A stretch of DNA of 12,117 nucleotides from DATIBL01 sp035457505 (lineage in GTDB: Bacteria; Patescibacteriota; Minisyncoccia; Phycocordibacterales; UBA6899), in the NCBI GenBank assembly GCA_035457505.1, contig DATIBL010000085.1:1-12117 (forward strand). The letters are read 5' to 3'. The notes beneath the pieces are model-generated. The model saw only the letters and a list, made by a program, of their open reading frames with translations. It ran no database searches and was not told the DNA's origin. How positions within the stretch are numbered: the first letter of the stretch is position 1; each line of letters begins with the position of its first letter. A program made the translations under genes and the position numbers. Below are positions 1 through 7,395 of the stretch, piece by piece.

Positions 1-537
1 ACCGTCTCGTATAAGCCCGACGATCCGTATCCGCTTACAGAGCGCGGTCGCGCGCAGGCGGACGAAGCGGCAGCGTCGCTCAAGGGCAAAGATGTCGATC
101 TCATCGTCACCTCGCCTGTCCTTCGGACGCGCGAAACTGCAGAGCGCGTGCGTGCGGCGCTCGGACTTCCCGAGAGTGCGGTCATTGTTGAGCCCCGGAT
201 CGCCGAGGTGAACACCGGAGAGTTCAATGGCCGTCCGATCGAGGAGTATCGGGAATATTTCACGACGACGCTCGAGAAGTTCACGCACCCGACCCCGGGC
301 GGCGGCGAGACGCTTCGCGCGATGATGATCCGTTTGGGCGAGGCCATGCGGGATATCGATGCCAAGCATCAGGGGAAGCGTATTCTCTTCGTGACGCACG
401 AATATGCTGTCTGGCTCATGGAAGCGGTTGCGCGCGGGGCGACCGACAATGAGGCGGCCTGGATGAAGGTCGAAGGAGGCGACGACTATATCGCCAATGC
501 AGAAGTGCGCGAGCTCGACGTTGCGCCGATCCCTCGG
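1..537 (+). other. Histidine-phosphatase (phosphoglycerate-mutase-like) domain inserted within IleRS
   Basis: This is a protein-domain annotation inside the ileS frame. Visible family motifs, in codons from base 1, are: DPYPLTERGRAQA (8-20), the stretch that normally follows the catalytic RHG; SPVLRTRETA (38-47) with the phosphate-binding Arg; EVNTGEFNGRP (69-79) with the acidic residue; PGGGETLRAM (near 99-108), matching the usual GGES region; and LFVTHEYAVWLM (about 129-140) with the second catalytic His at 133. The first catalytic His (RHG motif) should lie about 20 codons upstream, outside the window. The domain is in frame, without a stop, directly before the LNYHRPYIDEI segment of IleRS, so it sits between the editing region and the second half of the catalytic domain. 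Its substrate cannot be told from sequence. Confidence 0.85.
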
Positions 538-1968
538 AACGCGCGATTCGAATTGAACTATCACCGTCCATATATCGACGAGATCCGCTGGCACTGCACC
601 TGCGAGCTCGGGACCATGGAACGCGTGCCGGACGTGTTCGATTGCTGGTTCGAATCCGGGTCCATGCCGTTTGCACAATTCCATTATCTCGGTGACCGCG
701 AGACTCCCGAGGGGCGCGCATTCTTCGAGAATTTCCCGGCCGACTTCATCGCAGAAGGGCTCGACCAGACGCGCGGATGGTTCTATACGCTCATGGTGCT
801 CTCGGTCGGACTTTTCGATCGCGCGCCATACAAGTCGGTGATCGTGAACGGCATGATCCTCGCCGAGGACGGGCAGAAGATGTCCAAGAAGCTCAAGAAC
901 TATCCCGATCTCATGGAGATCGTGCGCAAATATGGCGCCGATGCGCTTCGCTACTACCTGCTCGCCTCGCCAGCGGTCCGCGCGGAGGACCTCCGCTTTT
1001 CGCAAACGGGTGTCGAGGAAGTGTTCAAGAAGCTGATGCTCCGCATCGACAACATCCGCACATTCTATGCGATGTATGCGGGAGATGCCGAGATCGCGCA
1101 TTCCGCGCCCGAAACGTCGAATATCCTCGATCTGTGGATTCGCTCGCGATTCTTCGAGACCTTGGACGAAGTCACGCGCGGACTCGATCAGCACGAGGTT
1201 GATCGCGCAGTTCGTCCGCTCATGGGATTCATCGACGATGTTTCGACGTGGTACATCCGTCGTTCGCGCGATCGCTTCAAAGAGAAAGAGTCGGAGAACG
1301 AAGGCGATGATGCGCGGCATGCCCGCGAGACGACCGGCTGGCTCCTCCTGTCGATTGCCAAACTGATCGCGCCGATCATGCCGTTTCTTGCCGACGATCT
1401 CTATGGCCGACTCTTGGTGAAGCACAAGAAGGAGAGCGTCCATCTCGAGCTTTGGCCGGAGAGCGGGCCGATCGACACCGAGCTCCTTTCTGCGATGCAC
1501 GCTGCGCGCGATGTGGTGACGAAGGCCCTCGAAGCGCGCGCCAAGGCGGGGATCAAGATCCGCCAGCCGCTTGCGCGTCTTTCTGTCCCGCGCGCGCCGT
1601 TCGCGGACAACGAGGCGCTTGTGGCCCTCATTGCCGACGAAGTAAACGTGCATGCGGTCGATCCATCGGAAGCACTTGCCGCGGATACGGTCGTGCTCGA
1701 TACGACGCTCACGCCGAAACTCCGCGAAGAGGGCGATGTGCGCGAGGCGATCCGTTTCATCCAGGAATTGCGCAAGAAGGCCGGCCTCACCCCGGGCGAA
1801 TCGATCGTGGTCACCTATGCGGGAGATGCTGCATGTGCGGCGTTCCTCGAGCGTCATGCTGCGGAGATTGCTCGCGCCACGAGCGCCACCGCACTCAGTG
1901 CCGGGGAAGCAGCTGCCGCTCTTGAGCTCGACTGCGGAACGATCACGCTTGCGGTCGCGCGGGCGTAG
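1..1968 (+). CDS. ileS: Isoleucyl-tRNA synthetase, 5'-truncated by the window, with internal histidine-phosphatase domain
   Basis: This enzyme charges tRNA-Ile with isoleucine in the cytoplasm. The open frame runs from base 1, so the N-terminus (HIGH motif and most of the editing region) lies outside the window; 655 codons are visible. Codons ~1-180 resemble a histidine phosphatase (separate entry). From codon ~184 the IleRS sequence resumes: LNYHRPYIDEI, a CxC pair, DVFDCWFESGSMPFAQ, EGLDQTRGWFYTLM, and the KMSKS-loop equivalent KMSKK (codons 293-297) followed by YGADALRYYLLASPAVRAE. The C-terminal half is the helical anticodon-binding domain, including KAGIKIRQPLARL. The DCWFESGSMPFAQ and KKLKNYPD style is that of the archaeal/eukaryotic-like IleRS class, not the E. 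coli type. No C-terminal zinc finger is seen. The TAG stop is 15 nt before recO, so the two are probably co-transcribed. Identity is very secure; the true start is unknown. Confidence 0.96.
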   Translation, partial: TVSYKPDDPYPLTERGRAQADEAAASLKGKDVDLIVTSPVLRTRETAERVRAALGLPESAVIVEPRIAEVNTGEFNGRPIEEYREYFTTTLEKFTHPTPGGGETLRAMMIRLGEAMRDIDAKHQGKRILFVTHEYAVWLMEAVARGATDNEAAWMKVEGGDDYIANAEVRELDVAPIPRNARFELNYHRPYIDEIRWHCTCELGTMERVPDVFDCWFESGSMPFAQFHYLGDRETPEGRAFFENFPADFIAEGLDQTRGWFYTLMVLSVGLFDRAPYKSVIVNGMILAEDGQKMSKKLKNYPDLMEIVRKYGADALRYYLLASPAVRAEDLRFSQTGVEEVFKKLMLRIDNIRTFYAMYAGDAEIAHSAPETSNILDLWIRSRFFETLDEVTRGLDQHEVDRAVRPLMGFIDDVSTWYIRRSRDRFKEKESENEGDDARHARETTGWLLLSIAKLIAPIMPFLADDLYGRLLVKHKKESVHLELWPESGPIDTELLSAMHAARDVVTKALEARAKAGIKIRQPLARLSVPRAPFADNEALVALIADEVNVHAVDPSEALAADTVVLDTTLTPKLREEGDVREAIRFIQELRKKAGLTPGESIVVTYAGDAACAAFLERHAAEIARATSATALSAGEAAAALELDCGTITLAVARA

Positions 1969-1983
1969 CGAAATCTTCGGCAT

Positions 1984-2574
1984 ATGCCGCATCGCATTTA
2001 TCACACCGACGCGATCGTGCTTGCTGCTCTGCCGCGGGGCGAAGCCGATCGGGCGTACGATCTCTATACGCGCGAACTCGGATGCGTTCGGGCCGACGCG
2101 CGCTCGATCCGTCGCGAGGCGTCGCGGCTCCGCTATGCGCTCCAGACGTTCGCCCACGCCGAGGTCGATCTGGTCCGCGGAAAACGCGGGTGGCGGATCA
2201 CCTCCGCGCGCCCGGTCGATCTGCACCGTGCGGCCTGGGGCGACCCTCGCCGCCGCGTCGTGCTCGCTGCGATTGCGCGGCTCGTGCTCCGATTGGTGCA
2301 GGGCGAGGGTGCGGATCCGGAACTTCATGCGGCGCTTGTGCGCGAGATCGCACTGCTTGCGGACACTCCGCTCGAACCCGATGCACTCGCCGATCGAGAA
2401 TGTGTCGCGCTCGTGCGCATTCTCTCGGCGCTCGGGTATTGGGACGCGTTGGGGGAATGGGGATACATCGTAGATCATGCGCTCGATGATGCCTCTGTGC
2501 TCGCGCGCGTCCGCACAGAGCGCCGCGCACTCATTGGCAAGATCAACGCGATCCTGAAAGAAACACAGCTGTAA
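1984..2574 (+). CDS. recO: DNA repair protein RecO
   Basis: RecO works with RecF and RecR to load RecA on SSB-coated single-stranded DNA in recombinational repair. The N-terminal ~80 residues carry the family's OB-fold signature: HTDAIVLAALPRGEADRAYDLYTRELG, then a basic RSIRREASRLRYALQTF stretch and an alternating beta segment (HAEVDLVRGKRGWRITSA). The rest is helical. At 196 residues it is shorter than the usual ~230-250, and it has no CxxC zinc-binding pairs, so the C-terminal domain is reduced. The start at ATG 1984 is chosen because the conserved HTDAIVL motif follows within a few residues. It lies 15 nt after the ileS stop, with no clear ribosome-binding site and no promoter visible in the gap, so it is probably read through from ileS. 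The identification rests mainly on the N-terminal motif. Confidence 0.85.
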   Translation: MPHRIYHTDAIVLAALPRGEADRAYDLYTRELGCVRADARSIRREASRLRYALQTFAHAEVDLVRGKRGWRITSARPVDLHRAAWGDPRRRVVLAAIARLVLRLVQGEGADPELHAALVREIALLADTPLEPDALADRECVALVRILSALGYWDALGEWGYIVDHALDDASVLARVRTERRALIGKINAILKETQL

Positions 2575-2600
2575 TTTCAGCACATCGTCCGGATCGCCCC

Positions 2601-2630
2601 ATGACATGCGCCCGCCGCGCGGGGTATAAT
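2601..2630 (+). promoter_or_regulatory. Sigma70-like promoter for the Ig-repeat surface protein gene
   Basis: The -10 is a perfect TATAAT at 2625-2630. The -35 is ATGACA at 2601-2606, five of six to TTGACA, with an 18-bp spacer. The predicted transcription start is about 2637, essentially at the GTG start codon at 2638. Confidence 0.75.
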
Positions 2631-2637
2631 AGGGTCC

Positions 2638-4560
2638 GTGCTATCGGAATTCGAACGCAGCAAGGTTGAACGCATGAAGGTCGGGATCAATACGCCCGGG
2701 ACCGAGGATGAGCTGCGCAAAAAACAGCCGACGCTCTCGCCGCAGAAGACGAAACCGCAGGATAATTGGAGCGACAATATCACCTCGGTCGAGGAGGTCC
2801 GCCGCAGTGCAAAGGCGTCTGCCGGTGCGCGCCTCGTTCGTACGCTCTTGATCGTCGCAGTGCTCGCGGTTGTCGGGTCTGCGTCGTTTTTGATCTACAA
2901 AGTGTACGACCCGTTCGCGCGCCCTTCCGATAAAAATATCTCGCTTGTCCCTGCATTTCCGATCGCGCTCGCATCCGGAGAGACCGCGTCGCTCGACCTT
3001 TCGATCGAAAATCGCAATCGCGTCGCGCTTGAGTCTGTTGCGCTGACATTCATCTATCCGCCCGGGACCAAATCCCCCGACGAACCCCTCAAAGATCTCC
3101 GCGAAGAACGGAGAGCGATCGGCTCGGTCGCCGCAGGGGACCACGTCCGTGTCGACACGCGAGCAATTTTCCTTGGGACCGAGAACACCGACAAGGAGAT
3201 CATGCTCGTGCTCGAATATCGCTTTTCTGGAATTTCGTCGGATTTCCGCAAGGAGTTGCGCACCCCGATCCACCTCACATCGTCACCAGTCAACGTCCGC
3301 GTGCAGACCTTGGGTGAAGTCAACGCGGGGCAGCAGTTCGAGTATTCTGTCGATGTTACATCCAACACGGTCATTCCGCTCACGGATCTTGCCCTGAAGG
3401 TGGATTTCCCGCCGGGGTTCATCGCAAGCGAGATTCTTCCGAAGGCCAGCGCGGGAGACGATTACTGGAAGATCGGACGGCTCGATCCGACCGGCAAGTT
3501 CCAGATCCGGCTCCGCGGTGTTATCAACGGGGAGGATACTGAGAAGCGGGTGTTTTATGCGAAGGCGGGCGTCGCGTCGACGCTTGCAGAGCGCGAGCTC
3601 AGTCAAGAATATTCCAAGATCATGAGCGAGATGGCGCTCAAGAAGCCATTCATCAATCTCGCGATCCTCTTTAACGGGAAGCCGGATGCCGTTGCGTCCA
3701 CGGGCGCCGAGGTTGAAGGGTCCGTGACATGGCGGAACACCACCTCGTTCCCGATCACCAACGTGCAGATCGAAGTGCGGATCAAGGGGAACGTGAACAA
3801 GCGTTCGATCCGCGCGTCCAACGGATTCTATCGATCGGTGGACGATACGGTGTATTGGGATGAACGCACCGACAAAAATCTCGAAGTGGTGCGACCGGGT
3901 ACTGCCGGTTCGGTAACCTTCTCGTTTGCGTCGATTCCCGTCGTGACCGGTTCGGACGTCCTTCGCAATCCGATCATTAGCGCGGAGGTCACCGTGCGCG
4001 GAAAGCGTATTGATGCCAATAATGTACCAGAAGAATTCAGTACGGCAGCTGTTGGCGCGGTCCGTATTGCCTCCGAGGCGCAATTTGCATCAAAGGCGAC
4101 GCATTTCGTGGGACCGATCGCTAATCGCGGACCGATCCCGCCCAAGGTGAACGAAGAGACGACGTACACGGTTTCTTGGAGCATCGTGAACACCTCGAAC
4201 GACCTGGAATCGGCCGTTGCTCGAACTCGGCTTCCGGTGCAGTCCCGCTGGGCGGGGGCGATCGTTCCTGGTGATGCGCCGGTGTCATTCGATCCTGTCC
4301 GCCATGAGGTCGTGTGGAATGCCGGCCGCATTCCGGCCGGAACAGGCGTGAGTACTCCTCCCAAGGAGGTGCACTTCCAGGTTGGGATCACTCCGAGCCT
4401 GACGAATCTTGGACAGGTTGTGCCGATCACTGAAGGGATCGATTTTACTGCGCGCGATGCCTATACCGGGAAAGAATATATGCAATCGACGAAGGCAGAA
4501 TCGACGATCTTGACTGCGGATCCGAAAGCAGGAATTACCGACGGCCTGGTTGTCGAATAG
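2638..4560 (+). CDS. Membrane-anchored extracytoplasmic protein with about four Ig-like beta repeats, function unknown
   Basis: I do not recognise a named gene. The 640-residue protein has a charged, proline-containing cytoplasmic tail (1-68), one hydrophobic helix at about 69-88 (TLLIVAVLAVVGSASFLIY) with basic residues before it, then a long beta-rich region expected outside the membrane. I see about four repeats, starting near residues 113, 229, 354 and 504. Each opens with a G-E-x-hydrophobic strand (SGETASLDLSIENRN; STGAEVEGSVTWRNT; NEETTYTVSWSIVNT) and closes with a W-x-G-x-L-x-P-G-like turn (YWKIGRLDPTG; VVWNAGRIPAGTG), as in DUF11-type bacterial surface domains. It contains no cysteine. 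The GTG at 2638 is 7 nt after a perfect TATAAT, implying a leaderless message. The in-frame ATG at 2674, preceded by AAGG, is a credible alternative start. A structural or adhesive cell-surface role is inference. Confidence 0.8.
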   Translation: MLSEFERSKVERMKVGINTPGTEDELRKKQPTLSPQKTKPQDNWSDNITSVEEVRRSAKASAGARLVRTLLIVAVLAVVGSASFLIYKVYDPFARPSDKNISLVPAFPIALASGETASLDLSIENRNRVALESVALTFIYPPGTKSPDEPLKDLREERRAIGSVAAGDHVRVDTRAIFLGTENTDKEIMLVLEYRFSGISSDFRKELRTPIHLTSSPVNVRVQTLGEVNAGQQFEYSVDVTSNTVIPLTDLALKVDFPPGFIASEILPKASAGDDYWKIGRLDPTGKFQIRLRGVINGEDTEKRVFYAKAGVASTLAERELSQEYSKIMSEMALKKPFINLAILFNGKPDAVASTGAEVEGSVTWRNTTSFPITNVQIEVRIKGNVNKRSIRASNGFYRSVDDTVYWDERTDKNLEVVRPGTAGSVTFSFASIPVVTGSDVLRNPIISAEVTVRGKRIDANNVPEEFSTAAVGAVRIASEAQFASKATHFVGPIANRGPIPPKVNEETTYTVSWSIVNTSNDLESAVARTRLPVQSRWAGAIVPGDAPVSFDPVRHEVVWNAGRIPAGTGVSTPPKEVHFQVGITPSLTNLGQVVPITEGIDFTARDAYTGKEYMQSTKAESTILTADPKAGITDGLVVE

Positions 4561-4578
4561 TGTCCGGTTCCGTATAGT
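4550..4578 (+). promoter_or_regulatory. Probable promoter for glyQS
   Basis: TTGTCG at 4550-4555 and TATAGT at 4573-4578 are separated by 17 bp. The -35 overlaps the last codons of the preceding gene. The predicted start near 4585 gives a short leader of about 30 nt before ATG 4615. Confidence 0.55.
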
Positions 4579-4585
4579 GGGAATT

Positions 4586-4603
4586 CTTGGCACGTGTGCC
4601 GGG
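4586..4603 (+). other. Small hairpin at the 5' end of the predicted glyQS leader
   Basis: CTTGGCA (4586-4592) can pair with TGCCGGG (4597-4603) around a CGTG loop, giving 7 bp of which two are G-U. It begins at the predicted transcription start. It could stabilise the 5' end or modulate translation, but a hairpin this size may also occur by chance. Confidence 0.3.
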
Positions 4604-4614
4604 AACGCATATCT

Positions 4615-5982
4615 ATGTCAACGAATGAAACAATGGAATCGATCGTGGCCCTCGCCAAGCGCCGCGGCTTCATCTACCCCGGCTCCGAGATCTACGGCGG
4701 CCTCGCGGGAACGTGGGACTACGGTCCGCTTGGAGTCGCGCTCAAGCGCAATGTCGAGCGCCTCTGGTGGCGGATGTTCGTCGAGGAGCGCGAAGACATG
4801 TTTGGTGTCGACGCAGCGATCCTGATGAACCCGCGCGCATGGGAAGCCTCGGGGCACGTCGGCGGATTTGCCGATCCGCTCGTAGAGGACGAGAAGACCA
4901 AGCGCAGATACCGCGCCGATCATCTGCTCGAAGATGCAGGGGTCGAAACTAAGGGCATGAAGCTCGAGGACATGGATCGTGCGATCCGCGAGAAGGGAAT
5001 CAAGAGTCCGGATGGCAACGCGCTCGGTCCGGTGCGGCAGTTCAATATGATGTTCAAAACCTCTGTTGGCGCCACCGAAGACGCCGCATCAGTGGTCTAT
5101 CTCCGCCCCGAAACGGCAGGCGGCATGTTCGTCAATTTCAAAAACGTCATCGATTCGTTCCACCCCAAGCTTCCGTTCGGCCTTGGACAGATCGGCAAGG
5201 CGTTCCGCAATGAGATCGCCCCCCGTGACTTCATCTTCCGCGTCCGGGAGCTCGAGCAAATGGAGATCGAATATTTCGTTCGCCCCGAAGAATGGGAAAA
5301 GCATTTTGAACTCTGGCGCGTCGCGATGCACGAGTGGACGAAGCTGATCGGGCTTGATCCGACCAAGGTGCACGAGCTCGAGGTTGCGCCTGCCGACCTT
5401 GCGCACTACTCCAAGCGCACGATCGACTTCGAGTATGACTTTCCGTTCGGCCGCAAAGAACTCTACGGCCTCGCGTATCGCACGGATTTTGATCTCAAGG
5501 CCCACGGCGAAGCGAGTCGCGTGGATCTCTCCTATTTCGACGAGGAGAAAAAGGAGCGCTTCGTTCCGCACGTGATCGAACCGACATTCGGCGTTGGACG
5601 CACGCTCTTGGCGATCCTTGCCGAATCCTATCGCGAGGACGACATGGGCGGCGAAAAGCGCGTGTACCTTGCGCTGCCCGCGCATCTTGCCCCGGTCCGC
5701 GTTGCCGTCTTCCCGCTCCTCAAGAACAAACTCGAGCTCGTCGCAAAGGCGCGCGAGGTGCATGCTCGGGTCAAGAAACTCATTCCGAACGCAATGTTCG
5801 ACGACAACGGCAACATCGGCAAACGCTATCGCCGCCAGGACGAGATCGGTACGCCATATTGCATCACTGTGGATTTCGATACGCTTGAGGATGGCGCGGT
5901 GACGGTCCGCGATCGCGATACGGGGGAGCAGGAGCGGGTTCCTGTGGGCGATCTGGCAGAGAAACTCGGCGCAATTCTCTAG
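4615..5982 (+). CDS. glyQS: Glycyl-tRNA synthetase, single-subunit (alpha2) class II type
   Basis: Charges tRNA-Gly with glycine and acts as a homodimer in this family. The 455 residues show the GlyRS N-terminus (LAKRRGFIYPGSEIYGGLAG, 13-32, then TWDYGPLG), MNPRAWEASGHVGGFADP (71-88), RQFNMMFKT (141-149), RPETAGGMFVNF (164-175), motif 2 GKAFRNEIAPRDFIFRVREL (194-213), motif 3 EPTFGVGRTLLAIL (322-335), and the C-terminal anticodon-binding domain (about 352-455, with NIGKRYRRQDEIGTPYCITVD). Two differences from the usual sequence: the family's RPETAQG reads RPETAGG, and the segment before RQFNMMF, which often carries a CPxCG-like pair, reads KSPDGN without cysteine. ATG 4615 is preferred over GTG 4594 and ATG 4633 because the conserved N-terminal motif begins about 12 residues after it. 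Only a weak GGGA lies upstream as a possible ribosome-binding site. Confidence 0.96.
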   Translation: MSTNETMESIVALAKRRGFIYPGSEIYGGLAGTWDYGPLGVALKRNVERLWWRMFVEEREDMFGVDAAILMNPRAWEASGHVGGFADPLVEDEKTKRRYRADHLLEDAGVETKGMKLEDMDRAIREKGIKSPDGNALGPVRQFNMMFKTSVGATEDAASVVYLRPETAGGMFVNFKNVIDSFHPKLPFGLGQIGKAFRNEIAPRDFIFRVRELEQMEIEYFVRPEEWEKHFELWRVAMHEWTKLIGLDPTKVHELEVAPADLAHYSKRTIDFEYDFPFGRKELYGLAYRTDFDLKAHGEASRVDLSYFDEEKKERFVPHVIEPTFGVGRTLLAILAESYREDDMGGEKRVYLALPAHLAPVRVAVFPLLKNKLELVAKAREVHARVKKLIPNAMFDDNGNIGKRYRRQDEIGTPYCITVDFDTLEDGAVTVRDRDTGEQERVPVGDLAEKLGAIL

Positions 5983-6037
5983 CTCCGGCACGGGCATTCC
6001 GCGAGAACACGCGCCGCCTCTCGACTTTGCGCGCGCG

Positions 6038-6046
6038 TGATATACT
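6038..6046 (+). promoter_or_regulatory. Extended -10 promoter for the M16 peptidase gene
   Basis: TGATATACT (6038-6046) is an extended -10 (TG, one base, TATACT). No good -35 lies at 16-18 bp spacing. The predicted start is near 6053, so ATG 6055 would be almost leaderless. This supports starting the gene at 6055 rather than at the GTG at 6037. Confidence 0.6.
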
Positions 6047-6054
6047 CCCGGTAT

Positions 6055-7329
6055 ATGACCAAAAAACCGAACGTTCTCAAACTTGCGAACGGACTGACAC
6101 TCGTTCCGATCCCGCTCAAAGAGCAGCGCACGATCACCGTACTCGTGCTCGTGGAGACCGGCTCAAAATACGAATCCAAGCGTGAGAATGGCATCTCGCA
6201 TTTCCTCGAGCACATGTGCTTCAAGGGAACTTCGATGCGTCCGTCTGCGCTCCACATCTCGCGCGAGCTCGACGGACTCGGTGCGGAGTACAATGCGTTC
6301 ACGGGACATGAGTACACCGGCTACTATGCCAAGGTCGAGGCGCGGCATCTTGAGGAAGCGCTCGATCTCGTGTCCGACATCTACTGCAATCCGCTCCTTG
6401 CGACCGACGATATCGAGCGGGAAAAAGGCGTGATCGCCGATGAGATCAACATGCGCGCCGACATGCTTCCGCTTCAGGCCGGTGAGCTTTTCATGAAGCT
6501 GCTCTATGGCGACCAGCCAGCTGGATGGCCGATCGCGGGTCCGAAGGAGACCATCGCGACGTTCAAACGGGAAGATTTTCTCTCCTACCGAAAGCTCCAC
6601 TACGTTGCTCGCGCAACGACGGTCATTATCGCGGGCAAATTCGATGCTGCGCGGATGAAGCGCCTTGCGATGAAGCACTTCGCAAACATTCCGACGGGGA
6701 GAAAGGGCGGGAAGGTCGCGACGAGCGAGAAACAGACGCGCCCGGAGATTGCGATCAAAGAACACGCGAGCGATCAGACCCATCTCGTGCTCGGCGTGCG
6801 GACGGTTGGTGCGCGGCATCCGGACGTTGTCGGGCTCAATGTTCTCGGTGCGATCCTTGGCTCCGGAATGTCGTCGCGTCTTTTTCAGAAGATCCGCGAG
6901 GAGCTCGGAACGGGATACTATGTCCGGGCCAATCATGACACGTTTACCGACCACGGATTCCTTGAAGTCGCGACCGGGATCGATCATGCGCGCGTCGAGG
7001 AGGTGGTGCGTGCGATCATTGCGGAATTCCGCCGCATGAAGACCGAGCTGGTTGGAAAAGATGAGCTCAAGAAGGTTCAGGATTATCTCATCGGCAAGCT
7101 CTACCTCGGACTTGAGTCGTCAGACGAACTCGCCGAGTTCTATGGGTTCCAGCATGTCCTGAAGCGTCGGATGCTTGCACCCGAGGAGATCGGCGCGAAG
7201 CTTCGCGCGGTGACCCCGAAGGCGATCCAGGCGCTCGCCAAGAAATATCTTGTCACAGAGCATCTCAATCTCGCGATGATCGGTCCCGCGAAAGACGACG
7301 CGACCTATCGAAACCTCCTCAAGCTCTGA
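6055..7329 (+). CDS. M16-family (pitrilysin/insulinase-like) zinc peptidase
   Basis: A zinc metallopeptidase of the single-length M16 type, 424 residues, which in this family normally pairs with a second copy or partner to form a clamshell around short or unfolded peptides. The inverted zinc motif HxxEH is present as HFLEH (49-53). The downstream glutamates are in REKGVIADEINMRAD (E123 and E130), with E130 the likely third zinc ligand, so the catalytic half looks intact. The second half has the substrate-side R/Y pair in SSRLFQKIREELGTGYYV (273-290). No signal peptide is seen. The N-terminus KLANGLTLVPIPLKEQRTITVLV is typical for the family and supports ATG 6055, which sits just after an extended -10. 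No inactive partner gene is adjacent, so it may homodimerise or use a partner elsewhere. Its substrate is unknown. Confidence 0.93.
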   Translation: MTKKPNVLKLANGLTLVPIPLKEQRTITVLVLVETGSKYESKRENGISHFLEHMCFKGTSMRPSALHISRELDGLGAEYNAFTGHEYTGYYAKVEARHLEEALDLVSDIYCNPLLATDDIEREKGVIADEINMRADMLPLQAGELFMKLLYGDQPAGWPIAGPKETIATFKREDFLSYRKLHYVARATTVIIAGKFDAARMKRLAMKHFANIPTGRKGGKVATSEKQTRPEIAIKEHASDQTHLVLGVRTVGARHPDVVGLNVLGAILGSGMSSRLFQKIREELGTGYYVRANHDTFTDHGFLEVATGIDHARVEEVVRAIIAEFRRMKTELVGKDELKKVQDYLIGKLYLGLESSDELAEFYGFQHVLKRRMLAPEEIGAKLRAVTPKAIQALAKKYLVTEHLNLAMIGPAKDDATYRNLLKL

Positions 7330-7360
7330 TCGGATCAGGGAGCTTTGCAGCATGCGTTGA

Positions 7361-7389
7361 TTGAAGGCGCGTTTTTCGCGTGCTACCAT
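7361..7389 (+). promoter_or_regulatory. Probable promoter for the AI-2E family gene
   Basis: TTGAAG (7361-7366) and TACCAT (7384-7389) have a 17-bp spacer, and TG stands one base before the -10 (TGCTACCAT). The predicted start coincides with ATG 7396, giving a leaderless message. This favours 7396 over the upstream TTG at 7345. Confidence 0.5.
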
Positions 7390-7395
7390 GAACGC

